Assembly (NCBI GenBank): GCA_023091665.1
Contig: JALJCQ010000022.1
Location: 1,302,001 to 1,366,000 of the forward strand
From: Pythium myriotylum
Lineage: Eukaryota > Oomycota > Peronosporomycetes > Pythiales > Pythiaceae
DNA: 64,000 nt
Reading direction: 5' to 3'
Position 1 is the first letter of the stretch, and every line of letters begins with the position of its first letter. This document shows positions 20,902-31,398 of the stretch, piece after piece. A program made the position numbers and the translations under genes. The notes beneath the pieces are model-generated. The model worked only from the letters and a program-made list of their open reading frames with translations. It was not told where the DNA came from and did no database searches.

Positions 20902-22862
20902 AATGAAGTTTTTTGTCTCTCTCAAGGTTGAGGGTGAGAGTGGAAATGGGCGACCATGGGTTGGTAAATCTTCATGGGACGGAGGGCGGGACGTTTAACG
21001 AACGATTGCTCCGTCGATATGCCGAACGAACGTGCCTGGAGTGTTCACACGTTTGTGGTCGTCCGCTAGAGCTCCGCGACTGCAACGAGCCGCACAATCC
21101 ACATGGTTTTAGATTGAACAGCAAAGACTGAGTTGACTAGCTCAACGGAAGGCTGTCCGAATAATGCCGATGATGTCAGACAAATGTGTCGAATGTGAAG
21201 CTTGAAAAGAGGGAAGTTCGCTTGCTGAACGTGGGGCTCTCGAGTGTTTAATTGCACCGTGGCATCGAACTTATTTGCATGTTTAGCTATCGTTGTTGAC
21301 ACAGTTGTAACACAATAGACTCCAACTTCAAAAGAAAGGAAGTGGCATCAAACTTCCTGCTGATGCCAGAAGGGTTGGTCGCGACATGAGATCAAAAGAT
21401 GAGTACGGCTTTTAGAATGTATTATTCACCCGAGAGCTGGCAATTAAGCACGAGGTCGTTACGTTGAAGATGTTCCACATCATATACACAGAAAGCGTCG
21501 TGATAAGGATGGAGCTGGAGGGGCGAGCACGCAGCAAGCGTTGTGCAACCGCGAAGGTTGTCCATCTCCGATAGACGCCCAGTCGTGGTGACTGACAAAA
21601 GTCGCCCACAGAGCATAGGGAACTCTTTGAGGACGCAGTCGGAATGACTCAAAATTTCAAGGGAACTGAGTTTTTCGAACCTTCAGTGGCATTCTTCTTT
21701 GCTGGCTCTTCTATGAATCTATCAGTCAACCAACACATGAACAGAGAACTTTCGACACGCATACTTTTTTTTTTAACACACAGTCTCTGTAAGAACTTGG
21801 CAAAAACGAGAGATTGGGGAGGGGACTGGCAGTGCCAATTGTGTTCGGTAGTAGACCAAAAGTATGGTACCAGCGACGCGAGAATTAGCGTTAGATAGAC
21901 GTGAAGGGCTTGTGACTGATGTCCCACATCAGTCGCCGAGCCACCACATCAACAGTCGACTTCCACAACAGTATGAACCATGCTGCATTGTTCTTACCAC
22001 ACATCTATCACTATCCGCTGTCATTCACTAAGTGGCTCGTTTCCCTTCGCGTTCCTACCCACAAGCTAGGACGAAGTCGATCTCATTCGCCTTCTTTCGT
22101 CACGACGCCTTCTCCAAGCGCAGACATGCCAACATGATCGGAGCAGAGACTTTTGTTTGCACCTGACCTGACATCAGAGATGGTGAAACAGCACAGTCTC
22201 AGCTCCGCTCCATGTAGTTTGCCAAGGCATCCAAGGCATCGTCTCTGTTGGCCCTACCACCTCCACAACAACTAAGTGGTGATTTCCATGGCATCTTCTA
22301 AATCGGACGGCGAAGCACTATCGCCGTCGGCACTTCTTTTTTGTTTTTCTTCTTTCTATTTTGTGTTGATTCCTAAATTTTTACAATTATCAGAACCTTT
22401 CATAACTTTTGCGGCGAAGCCCTTGAATTTTTTTTTCAGAATTTGAAATAGTCCTGCCATCTTTTCATTATTTTCCGAGCAGAGGTAGTAGTTGTCTTGT
22501 TGTCATGCATGACTCAAGTGGCAGCTCTCCTCATTGTATCCAACCTACCGGTACACCATAGTGATACTCCACTCGCCATCGTGCCACTACTGGCATCGAA
22601 TCGGCAACGCACACTTGAGAAAACATACCCATTCAAAATGATCGGTCTCATATCCCGATAACCCTTGCATACTAATACAAGTACCGTACCGCCTCGCACA
22701 AACCTGTAGATAGATCGTCCTCCAAATTACATGTAAATCCGAAATAAAGGGTGGAGGGGCTTAACGTACTCCTTCGGAGCACTGCCAGTATAAGCGTTTT
22801 CTGGGAAAACACATAGATCAATTCCGGAAAATACTCCGATTGCCCATATTGGTAAATGTGCT

Positions 22863-22952
22863 AGAACTCCATTAAATGGAGTTCTGGCGTGAAAAATGGA
22901 TGGTTCGAATGATGAAATTTTCATCATTCGAACCATCCATTTTTCACGCCAG
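22863..22952. repeat. Two abutting palindromes
   Basis: First palindrome: 11-bp arms around one base at 22863-22885. Second: perfect 34-bp arms (22884-22917 and 22919-22952) around a single T. Arm sequence begins CTGGCGTGAAAAATGG. Neither arm matches the other palindromes in the window. Confidence 0.9.
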
Positions 22953-23332
22953 GGCGATAGAAATTGCCTTCGGAACCAGCAATCGCGCACACCATCTTGG
23001 CTTTCCCTGCCTGCACATGAGTGAAAGAGTGATGGTCATTTTGGGACGAAAAAGGAAGGATTTGTGGGGAACAGGTGCTACGAGGGGCTCATCTGACGTG
23101 AAAGCTGTGAACAAATGCACCAGCCCAAGCGTATGCGGCGTGCGCGTGGAGAACATTCTCTTTAGGAACTCTGGAGCGCCCAATGGACTGTTGTTGTGCT
23201 GACCATGGGGTGTACCAATTTTCGTTCTGTTTGGAGCAATAGCGGAATTGATTCGCTTTCATTTCCCATTGAAATGCCAACTTCTTACAGAGACAGAGTG
23301 TTAAAAAGAAGTATGCGTGTCGAAAGTTCTCT

Positions 23333-23384
23333 GATAATATCCGGCGTTGGGCTTATTAAAATAAGCCCAACGCCGGATACTATC
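23333..23384. repeat. 25-bp-arm palindrome
   Basis: Arms 23333-23357 and 23360-23384 around two bases, with one mismatch. The core is CCGGCGTTGGGCTTATT and its complement. Confidence 0.9.
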
Positions 23385-23939
23385 AACCTGCTTGGCAGCA
23401 TTTTGTTCTTTATGATCAAGTTTGTTGTGCTCTAATGAGTGAAGCGCAATGCGTCATTCTTCAATACGAACAAGTCAGTAGTACTGGCGAAAAATGAAGC
23501 AGACACTAGTTGGATCTCTCCGATCAATGGGGTGTCGAACTTTTTCCGAATTACAAAAAAGAAAGTCTATTGATTTCAACCAAGTTTCCCCTAATAGTAC
23601 TATGAAGGAAAATATCCAACAGTCTAGCGATGATTTTCGCGGAATGCGATCCAAAGGATCGTTGCTTTCAAATTATAAATCTGAAAGAATTGAGAGTTGT
23701 ATCTTTGTGTAGAAATTTATGATTTGCACAGTCGGTGGAAAACTCAGCACGTCCTCACTCGACCAAAGACGAGCCATATCTCTGGATATATCACAATGCG
23801 GAGACTTCGTCACCCAATGAGGTTCATTCAGAAAGTCAACCTCGCAACTGCGCTGCGTGATCGGATTCCTTCAGCGAGCCAATTCAACGCCACACGTCGG
23901 GGTCTTCATTTTCTGTTTCTTCCAGAAGCTGCGAGAGCC

Positions 23940-25505
23940 ATGGTCTTCACTTTCTCGGCACTCGATAATGTTCAGGTGTCAGTGACTACGGCAGTCGCGA
24001 TGGCGGTAATCTCTACGTACGTGCTGGCGAAGAGAGCGAAACAAAAGGACAAGATTCACCAGTTGCCGACAACACTCCCTTTGCTCGGGGACATGCTGGA
24101 AGTCGCTCGAAATGGCGACACATTCCACGAATGGTTGCGCGAGCAAACTCTGCGATTCAATGGGGAGCCGTGGAGACTCCAGATCCCTGGGAAACCCGAT
24201 TCGGTCATCATCTGTATGCCTGAAGCGATTGAATACGTCACGACCAAACATTTTGACAAGTTTCCAAAGGGCGAGTACCAAATCTCGACGCTGGAAACGT
24301 TGTTTGGCCATGGTCTTCTCACATCAGACGGCGAGCGATGGCATCACCAGCGCAAGACAGCCGCCAAGTTCTTTTCGGCTCGAGTGCTGCGCAGTTTCTT
24401 AAACCACGCGATCAAGAAGAGCTTCAAGCGCCTGGATGATACTCTTGAGGATGCAATGGTAAAAGGATCGCAAGTGGACCTGAACAAGAAGTTCCACGAA
24501 TTCACGCTAGACACATTTGTCGAGATGGCTCTCGGTGTGGATCTCGCCTGTCTCAGCTCCTCCGAATCCCACCCCTTCCAGCACGCGCTCGATAGTGCTT
24601 CAGCCGTAACCTCGCTCCGCTTTCGGCGTCCGGCTTGGTACTGGAAGCTTGAACACTGGTTACGCGTTGGCCGCGAAGGCACCCTCGCACGCGGCATGGA
24701 TGTCATCTACGGGTGGCTCAATCAAGTCATCCAGGCGAGCATGGACAACTGGGTTAAGAAGATCAATGGTCAAACACGATCAGAAGAAGACACAGTCGCC
24801 GTCAAGAGCGTCATCGAGTTGTTCTTTGAGAGTAGTGGCGACGGGCTGGAGGGATTGCAGAAGGAAGACCTCGTCGACTTCGTGCTCACATTCATCATCG
24901 GCGCACGAGACACAACGAGCGCAACGCTGAGTTGGTTCTTTTACGCGCTCGCCAAAAACCCTCGAGTGGAGCAGACGATTCGGGACGAGTTCAGCGCAAA
25001 AGTTGGGAAGATCGATGCGGAGACGTACCTTACTCCCGACCACACACGTGAGCTCGTGTACTTTGAGGCTACGATTCGCGAGACCCTCCGACTCTACCCG
25101 GCTGGCCCATTCACGTACCGCCATGTCTCGGAAGATGTGACCATTAGTGGGGGAATCAACCTGCGGAAGGGCGAGACCGTAGTGATGCCACCATACACAA
25201 TAGCTCGTCTTCCTCAGATCTGGGGCGATGACGCCGCCGAGTTCAAACCAGAGCGCTGGATTGATGCTTCTACGGGCTCACTCAGGAAAATCTCATCCTT
25301 CCAGTTCTTCTCGTTCAGTGCTGGCCCACGCACCTGCGTCGGTATGAACCTTGCAATGCTCGAGCTGCGCGTTTTGCTCGCCAATATGCTCCATAAGTAC
25401 CGTTTTGACGTGGATCTGGCCGAGAATGATGGGAGTTACATGTCGGCAACTCTCGCCATGAAGCACCCGCTGCTCGTTCGCGTGATCAAAAGTGATCTCT
25501 CGTAG
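23940..25505 (+). CDS. Cytochrome P450 monooxygenase, copy 2
   Basis: 521 residues from the ATG at 23940, chosen to match copy 1. It has the same haem loop (FSAGPRTCVG), ExxR (ETLR) and I-helix (GARDTT) as copy 1. From about codon 45 to the last ten codons the two genes are almost identical in DNA. Visible differences are Cys versus Arg in the early helix, Lys versus Glu near the end, and one lost Asp codon (GSYDMS becomes GSYMS). The membrane anchor is clearly diverged (MVFTFSALDN versus MDSNFLALND), as are the flanks beyond the stop. This pattern fits an older duplication with recent gene conversion of the body. Both copies appear functional. Confidence 0.93.
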   Translation: MVFTFSALDNVQVSVTTAVAMAVISTYVLAKRAKQKDKIHQLPTTLPLLGDMLEVARNGDTFHEWLREQTLRFNGEPWRLQIPGKPDSVIICMPEAIEYVTTKHFDKFPKGEYQISTLETLFGHGLLTSDGERWHHQRKTAAKFFSARVLRSFLNHAIKKSFKRLDDTLEDAMVKGSQVDLNKKFHEFTLDTFVEMALGVDLACLSSSESHPFQHALDSASAVTSLRFRRPAWYWKLEHWLRVGREGTLARGMDVIYGWLNQVIQASMDNWVKKINGQTRSEEDTVAVKSVIELFFESSGDGLEGLQKEDLVDFVLTFIIGARDTTSATLSWFFYALAKNPRVEQTIRDEFSAKVGKIDAETYLTPDHTRELVYFEATIRETLRLYPAGPFTYRHVSEDVTISGGINLRKGETVVMPPYTIARLPQIWGDDAAEFKPERWIDASTGSLRKISSFQFFSFSAGPRTCVGMNLAMLELRVLLANMLHKYRFDVDLAENDGSYMSATLAMKHPLLVRVIKSDLS

Positions 25506-25704
25506 GAAATCGTGGATGGCTATTTTCAGAAACGATGTTGTTGATGATGGTGTTGCGAGTCTTTTGAGTCCTGCTTATACTAGCCGTGCTGCTTAGGAAA
25601 CGTACCATCTCTGCTAATATTCTCACCTTCCACCAATACACGATATTTGCGTCATCAACTTCAGAACTAGAGAGGGCTGTCACTCGGTTCACAGATTGAA
25701 AATA
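25506..25704. other. 3' flank of P450 copy 2
   Basis: 199 bp ending at the TTAA target site of the piggyBac-like element. No feature was seen. Confidence 0.4.
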
Positions 25705-25729
25705 TTAACCCCCCTGAGACCGGAAATTA

Positions 25730-25746
25730 TGCTGTATTATACAGCA
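25730..25746. repeat. Sub-terminal palindrome, left end
   Basis: TGCTGTATTATACAGCA lies 21 bp inside the left terminus. The right end carries the same palindrome at 31362-31378. It is a likely transposase recognition site. Confidence 0.85.
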
Positions 25747-26139
25747 TAGCGTTTAACTTGATTTCACTATACAGGGTTTTGCGGAGTTTTGCTCAGTGTG
25801 CGAAGTTCAACGTGACAACAGCGTGGTTGCTGCTGATCGCTCATTGGTTATCAACGGGGCATAAAAGAAACCTTTAACCCGTGAAAATTTCTTCCTTTCC
25901 AAATCCGACATGGTTCTTCCACCGTGGAGTTGAGAATTCGCCAAGATGTGAGTAAATCCAGAAACGTTCGCCAAGAAGTGAAAACGCTCGCCAACGAGTG
26001 AGTAGCGAACCTACCAAAAAAACAGATGACGAACCTTCCTTGTAATTATACACCCGGGGGTGCAAATACGTAAGGTGTAAATATAGTACACTGTCAGACA
26101 TGAGCACCTACCTGACCATGCCCAATTGCAAAACTGACA

Positions 26140-27455
26140 GTGAACTTGCTGGGCGGAGCCGAAGAAATGAGTATGGAGCTTCACGTTGGACAAGAGTTCC
26201 CAAAAGCCTTTGTGGCTTATGTCCGCAGTCATGCCGCCAGTGTGAAGAAGAGTGTGAAGGTGGCGCAGCGAGGTGGGAACAACAGAACGTTACGGGGGAG
26301 CAGTGTCCTTTCAAAGTCACCGCATACCAGCGGACGGAAGATAGGAAGCCTACTGGTGTGTGATACATATCCGATGTGGTTTCTGAGCACAGAGACTGCT
26401 CGTCTACGTTTTTAATGAAATTTGCCGAGCTCAATGAGGGAAGCGCTGTCAAATGCGAGGGAATTGATGGCTACCTTCAGCGATGCCTGGTTGTTTTTGC
26501 ACCGTCAGTAGCAGCGAAGCCAGGAATGCTCAGGATCTACGGGGTGGATGGTGCCCACTGCAAGCACAAAGAATACGATGGTGTGCAGTTAATTCTAGCA
26601 GTTAATTCTAGTCGGTCGTGACGGAAATTTCAACAACGTCCGCATCGGATGTGCTCTCGTGCCGAGTGAGAGTGAAGAACACTGTTCTTGGTTCTTACAA
26701 GTTTGTGTTGAAGCTGGTGTTGAGTTCGACGTGCCTGTGATATCGGACCGCGGACCTGGTATAATGGCGTCAAGCCGACGTCTCGGGTTTTATGCGGGAA
26801 GACTTTAATAAAAAAAAGTGACAATGCGGCTAAGTGGACCGAGGAGGGTCGCCTGATGACCCCAGGGGCAAATGCTGTGTACGAAAAACAGCTTGACAGG
26901 CTCGGGGGATATGTCACTGACCTCGTGAGCGACGACATTGCCCATGTGTACTCTAAGACGAAGAACAAAATCAGCAAGCGACGAGTGGTGATATCGAAGC
27001 GGGAGTGCAGTTGTGGGTTCTTTGACCAGTGGGGGATACCGTGTCGCCACTTCATCGCTGTCCTCGAGGCAATCGATAGGCTCGGTGATGTGTTCAACTA
27101 CTTTGACGACTGCTACCGTGTCAGCGAGTATAGCAATGCCTTCTTGGGAAAGTATGTACTCCCACCAATTGAAGAGGAATTCGAACGTGATGAACACTTA
27201 CCCTCGATTGAGGATCAGCTCAAGCCCCCCATACAACCGCCTGTTCTCTCTGGACGGGAAGCATCGAACCGTATTGCAAGCCGTGGAGAACGAAGCACGG
27301 GCAGCCATTACAGGCCACGGTGCACTAAATGCAAACAAAATGGCCACAACAAGCGGCAGTGTCCCACAAACAGCACCCCGGACGAGGCACCAAGCGACCA
27401 CACCACCTCGAACTCGTTCAGTAGCATTGACCTAGCTATGCTGTTGGACGAATAG
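26140..27455 (+). pseudogene. Decayed MULE transposase
   Basis: Transposase pieces lie in order but in changing frames. An N-terminal zinc-binding region comes first (GQEFPKAFVAYVRSH, then CPFKVTAYQ). Next comes the start of the DDE domain (YGVDGAHCKHKEYDG), then a frame with RDGNFNNVRIG and SDRGPGI. The last piece (26856-27455) has a SWIM zinc finger (CSCGFFDQWGIPCRH) and a CCHC knuckle (CTKCKQNGHNKRQC). A 13-bp tandem duplication of CAGTTAATTCTAG (26586-26598 and 26599-26611) shifts the frame inside the catalytic domain. The segment between the DDE and SWIM parts is shorter than usual, which suggests an internal deletion. No functional transposase can be made. Confidence 0.85.
26586..26611 (+). 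repeat. 13-bp tandem duplication causing a frameshift
   Basis: Two adjacent copies of CAGTTAATTCTAG. The frame before the first copy continues in the catalytic-domain frame only if one copy is removed. Confidence 0.85.
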
Positions 27456-27772
27456 ACACTGTGCTGGTGGACCCTGAGACTTATACCAACATCAAGCCTG
27501 GCAGCGCATACTATATTTACATCTTACATACTATATTTACACCTTGTGTATTTGCACCCCCGGGTGTATAATTACAAGGTAGGTTCGTCATCTGTTTTTT
27601 TGGTAGGTTCGCTACTGACTCGTTGGCGAGCGTTTTCACTTCTTGGCGAACGTTTCTGGATTTACTCACATCTTGGCGAATTCTCCCGTGGAGTTGGCGG
27701 ACGGATGCGCGCCAAAACCAGTGGCTGCGGCATCCTCGCGCCAAAACGAAGGCATGCTGATGTTGAGAATTT

Positions 27773-27822
27773 TTTTGCCCATTTGTCATAATGCTATGAT
27801 GCACAACAACAAATGGGCAAAA
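27773..27822. repeat. 14-bp-arm inverted repeat inside the piggyBac-like element
   Basis: Arms TTTTGCCCATTTGT (27773-27786) and its complement (27809-27822), with a 22-base loop, just downstream of the piggyBac transposase 3' end. Confidence 0.8.
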
Positions 27823-27886
27823 ACTTTCTCAGCACGAAGAAGCACGATCAACCACTTATCAAGTACGTATATTTAGCTTGTTCTTC

Positions 27887-30800
27887 CTACTCCTCGTCGC
27901 CCTCACCCCCCTCGTCATGCTTGCGCTTGCGGAATCGAATCCTTTGGCGTAGATCATCAGGGATGTCGGTCCCATTCTTCCACGTGTTATGCCAAATCTG
28001 CGTACACGCTAGCGTTTGACCCGGCTGTATCTTGTTGCAGAGCGCTACACGGCCTCCCATCAATTGTGAACACAGCTCACAGTAGAAGCGCGTTTCGCGG
28101 CTCCGGTGCTGTTTGTCGGACACTGCTGAACACACCTTGCACAGGTACTGACGTTTCTTGTTTCTGTAGAGTTCAGTCTCCTCAGTCAAACCATGATCCG
28201 TCGGTGCACTCGACACTAACGTAAGATTCTCTGCGCACGGGTAGCTCTTGAAATCTGCAGCTCGCAAGCCTACGAGACACAACATCATCAGTTTGCGAAT
28301 ATGCTGCGACATACAGCACAAGCTATGCTTTCCTATACAGCATACAGCACAAGTGCGTATGCTGTATTGTACAGAGTTTGCTGTGCTCAGCGCGCACTCA
28401 CCAAGAAGTTGCTTGGACAATGCTGAGATGTATTCGGCGTCAGTGGGTGGCTTCTTTTGGTCATTCTGCATCGCGATGGTGTGGACAATGTATCCGTTCA
28501 CGATGGCCATGTCAACGATACCGAGAAACAAGCTCTTGTAGTACTTGAGGTTCCGCTTTGCTTTCTGGATCGAATAACTCTGTAGTCGTAACTGGTCATG
28601 CTTATCGACCCCACCCATATTTGCATTGTAATCAATGACGATTTGCGGGCACGGAACTTGGACAATCGTACCATCCTTTTCTCTGCGAGCCAAAATACTT
28701 GGCGTCGTGCTGCAACCCGAGGCAAGGAAGTTGACAGGCCTGGAGTCGATCCACGACACAGCAATCAAATCGGGCCACTCGATACTCTGGGCGAGCTTGT
28801 ATGTCCCACGTTGGACGTTCTTTGGTCTGGATTTGAATTTGTAGCTGAAGTTCTTTGGTCACCCGAGACGATTCGTACGTATCGTCCCAACGTGATAAAA
28901 TCCTCGCTGGAAAAGTTCTCGAGATAATGAAACGGACGTGTAGTAATTGTCCGTGACAATCAGGCGTTTCTCACTAGCCGTAGAAGAGCGACCAACAGCT
29001 TTTGTCACGTTTCGAATTACCGTCTTTGCAATGGCGTTGGCTTCTGGGGCACTCGATCCGCAGAAGATCTCAATTCTGTAACATACAGCATAAGTAATGC
29101 GATCAACCCCTTGCAATACAGCACACGGAGTACAGCACAGAAACTCACCTCGAGCAATATGCTGTATCGGCGCAGCAGGTCATGAAGAACTTGGTACCCC
29201 ACTTGGTGGGCTTGTCTTTCATGTAAATCCTCATTGGATTGAACTTATGGCGACTGCTGACCATGCCTTCATCAAATGAAATCCGCTTGCCAAGAACGTA
29301 TCCGCGTCGAAACGTCTTCTCGACTACTTGTAGCACCGGTCTCACCTTCCAAGCACGGTCAAAGCGATGTCGATCGTCAGAGTTGTCGTTGAAGTGCAGG
29401 AATCGAACGATATCTTTGAACCTGTTGCGACTCATGTGACGGCCGAAGGTTCCTCTCGGCACGACACCATCATCATACAACGTCCAGTGCTTCGAAAGAG
29501 TCTGCAGTTGTGGCGACAGGGCCCTACCCAAGAGCAACCCAATGAGATGTGTGAGCTCTGAGGGGTCAACAGGCTTCCATTTTGCAAGGTCATCTCGAAT
29601 GGCTTGTAATGAGTCGACTGACGCATTGGAGTCGGTTTCCTGGCGTGCTTGTTGGGCCTTTTGTCGCTCTACCGCCATCTGCTCCACCATCGATGCCCTG
29701 TACCGATTTGTCTCCTCTGCGATCTTTGTCCACAATGTTTTGGTGAGGATGTAAAAGAATAGTCCGAGAGGTGATGCCGCAAACGCCATAGCGGACTTGC
29801 TTGGACGAGCTTCCGCGGTGCGATAATCACTTGGTCCACTATGATCAAAGACTACGCTGGCGCTTTCATCGAGCACACGCCATCCACTCGCACTCATTGT
29901 TCGAAGTTGGTTTTGTGACAGTGTGAACGGAGCATCAACGCCATCGTCAGACTCGATGTCGCTGGTGTTTTCTTCGTCATCACTCATCGTGTCGTTGAGT
30001 GAGTCTTCTGGGTCAAGCACCGACTCGTCATCCTCGTCTTCCACAGGGTCGGATGATATGTCACTGTCAACAGATGCGAAGTAATCTGTTGATCGCATAG
30101 CCTCCAAGAAGGAGCTCGTGTCAAAGACTTCGTCTTCATCATCCTGTGTGTCCGACGTGTCATATTGTGCTGTGTCAGGCGTGCAATATTGTGCTGTATC
30201 CGCCTGGTCAACTTGTGCGGTATCTGACCGTCCCGCTTGTGGTGTATCTGACCGTCCTTCTTCTGCTGTATCCGACGACATACAACCCAATATGCCTGAT
30301 GAAGAACGCACAACCACATCAGAGCTACTCATGGTCTCTGCTGTATTCTCACGGCTATGAGATGCGACTTCTGGTGTATCATCCAGTTCTGTACTGGGAG
30401 CAATCGAGGCCACAACGTGGGTGTCGTTGTTTTGACGGCACCGACGGACACACCACTTTCTGCTTCCATGGGGCTCGCTGTGGAATCCTGTGATGCAGAA
30501 GACACCGACGTTGAGCTCGACGACGCTAACGTTGCAGCCTGTTCTGTAGTCGTTGGAGCAGTCTGTTTTGTAGCCGAAGGAGTAGTTTGTGCTGTAGCCG
30601 ACGTGGTAGCGTGTGCTGTACCAGACAACGTTGGAGATCTTGGGTCAGTTTCAGTCGCTGGAGTCGACACCACACGTTCACCTTGGCCTGGTGTTGCCGC
30701 AGCGACTGTTGCCGTTCTTGATGGAGTGTGTTGGTTGCTTGTCGAAGCGTTTATGACCACAGTTGGGTCATTTGGAGACACAATCGCTGTCCCTCCATAC

Positions 30801-31112
30801 ATCGGCGGGAGTTTGGATGGGTCAATTGGCACACTTGGAGTGATGACCTTATAACGGCGGCCAAATCGCATGAGCGCTTGTTCGCCTGAGTGAGAAACAA
30901 CCACATTACTTCATGCTAACAATCATATCCATAATCGATTACGTACCGGTGAAGATGTTACGCCCTTCAACACCATTTGCGGACCCACCAGGAGGGATAA
31001 AGCGGTAGTCAACACCCAGGCCGACTGGCCGCTTCGACACACATCCGAGCTTTCGAAGCTCGGACAAGAGTACCTTGAACTCCTTCTCGAATACCCAGCG
31101 CACCTTCGCCAT
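27887..31112 (-). pseudogene. piggyBac-type transposase, interrupted by one stop codon
   Basis: A cut-and-paste DDE transposase in several exons. Exon 1 is 31112-30947 (MAKVRWVFEKEF...). A 61-bp intron (GTACGT...CTCAG) leads to exon 2 from 30885. An acidic, DTAQ-repeat-rich stretch follows, with a frame change near 30400 that needs another intron or is a frameshift. A GTGAGT...TACAG intron lies at about 29153-29082, and an in-frame GTGAGT...CTCGTAG intron at about 28404-28273. The catalytic Asp motifs are all present: SFDEGM, VTDNYY and DYNANMGGVD. A Cys-rich zinc-binding tail (CKVCSAV, CELCSQL) closes the protein. A TGA at 28859-28861 replaces what is probably Trp in a G-W-P context, so this copy is probably dead unless the stop is read through. 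Confidence 0.88.
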
Positions 31113-31361
31113 CTCGAAACGATAATGCTGCTCCCACGCGCACGGACTGTCGCACAGTTGGGAGCCAACCGTGAGAACCTCTGAACGGTTTATACACGAT
31201 TCTTCTCGAACTCCTTCATTTCATGACGTTGTCAGAATTATTATCGAAGAGCTTCGCAACAATCGTCAAATTGTTTTTGTGCTCCGAATAAAAGGCAGTA
31301 TACAAAAAGTCGTTTGTGGGAGAATAAGCTTTCGAAGTATCAAAACCTCCCATAAATGGTA

Positions 31362-31378
31362 TGCTGTATAATACAGCA
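31362..31378. repeat. Sub-terminal palindrome, right end
   Basis: TGCTGTATAATACAGCA, the partner of 25730-25746, lies 16 bp inside the right terminus. Confidence 0.85.
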
Positions 31379-31398
31379 AACGGTCTCCGAGGGGTTAA

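Larger units (their letters stand above)
20902..23939. other. 3-kb gene-poor region upstream of P450 copy 2
   Basis: No credible gene. It is AT-richer than its neighbours, with poly-T runs near 21770 and 22330-22440. It holds three palindromes (22863-22885, 22884-22952 and 23333-23384). The P450 copy 2 promoter is at the right end. Confidence 0.45.
25932..27685 (+). mobile_element. Nested Mutator-like element (MULE) with long terminal inverted repeats
   Basis: 1754 bp flanked by identical 10-bp duplications CCGTGGAGTT at 25922-25931 and 27686-27695. Terminal inverted repeats of about 160 bp (25932 to about 26094 and about 27528 to 27685) begin GAGAATTCGCCAAGATGTG. They contain short internal repeats of the form CGCCAAGAAGTGA. 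The target duplication length and long inverted repeats are typical of Mutator-like elements. It sits between the left end of the piggyBac-like element and the transposase gene, so it inserted later. Confidence 0.9.
25709..31394 (-). mobile_element. piggyBac-like DNA transposon, complete ends, TTAA target sites
   Basis: 5686 bp flanked by TTAA at 25705-25708 and 31395-31398. The termini match in inverted orientation: CCCCCCTGAGACCG on the left and CCCCTCGGAGACCG on the right, each followed within a few bases by the 17-bp palindrome TGCTGTATTATACAGCA. These are hallmarks of the piggyBac superfamily. Inside is a transposase gene on the minus strand, interrupted by a stop, and a nested Mutator-like element at 25932-27685. 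Without the nested insert the element would be about 3.9 kb. Confidence 0.93.

Noticed and set aside
28859..28861. Selenocysteine or stop-codon readthrough in the transposase
   Set aside because: No supporting element is visible, and a TGG to TGA change in a mobile-element gene is the simpler reading.
25709..31394. A domesticated piggyBac-derived host gene
   Set aside because: Intact terminal repeats and TTAA sites show an ordinary, recently active transposon.
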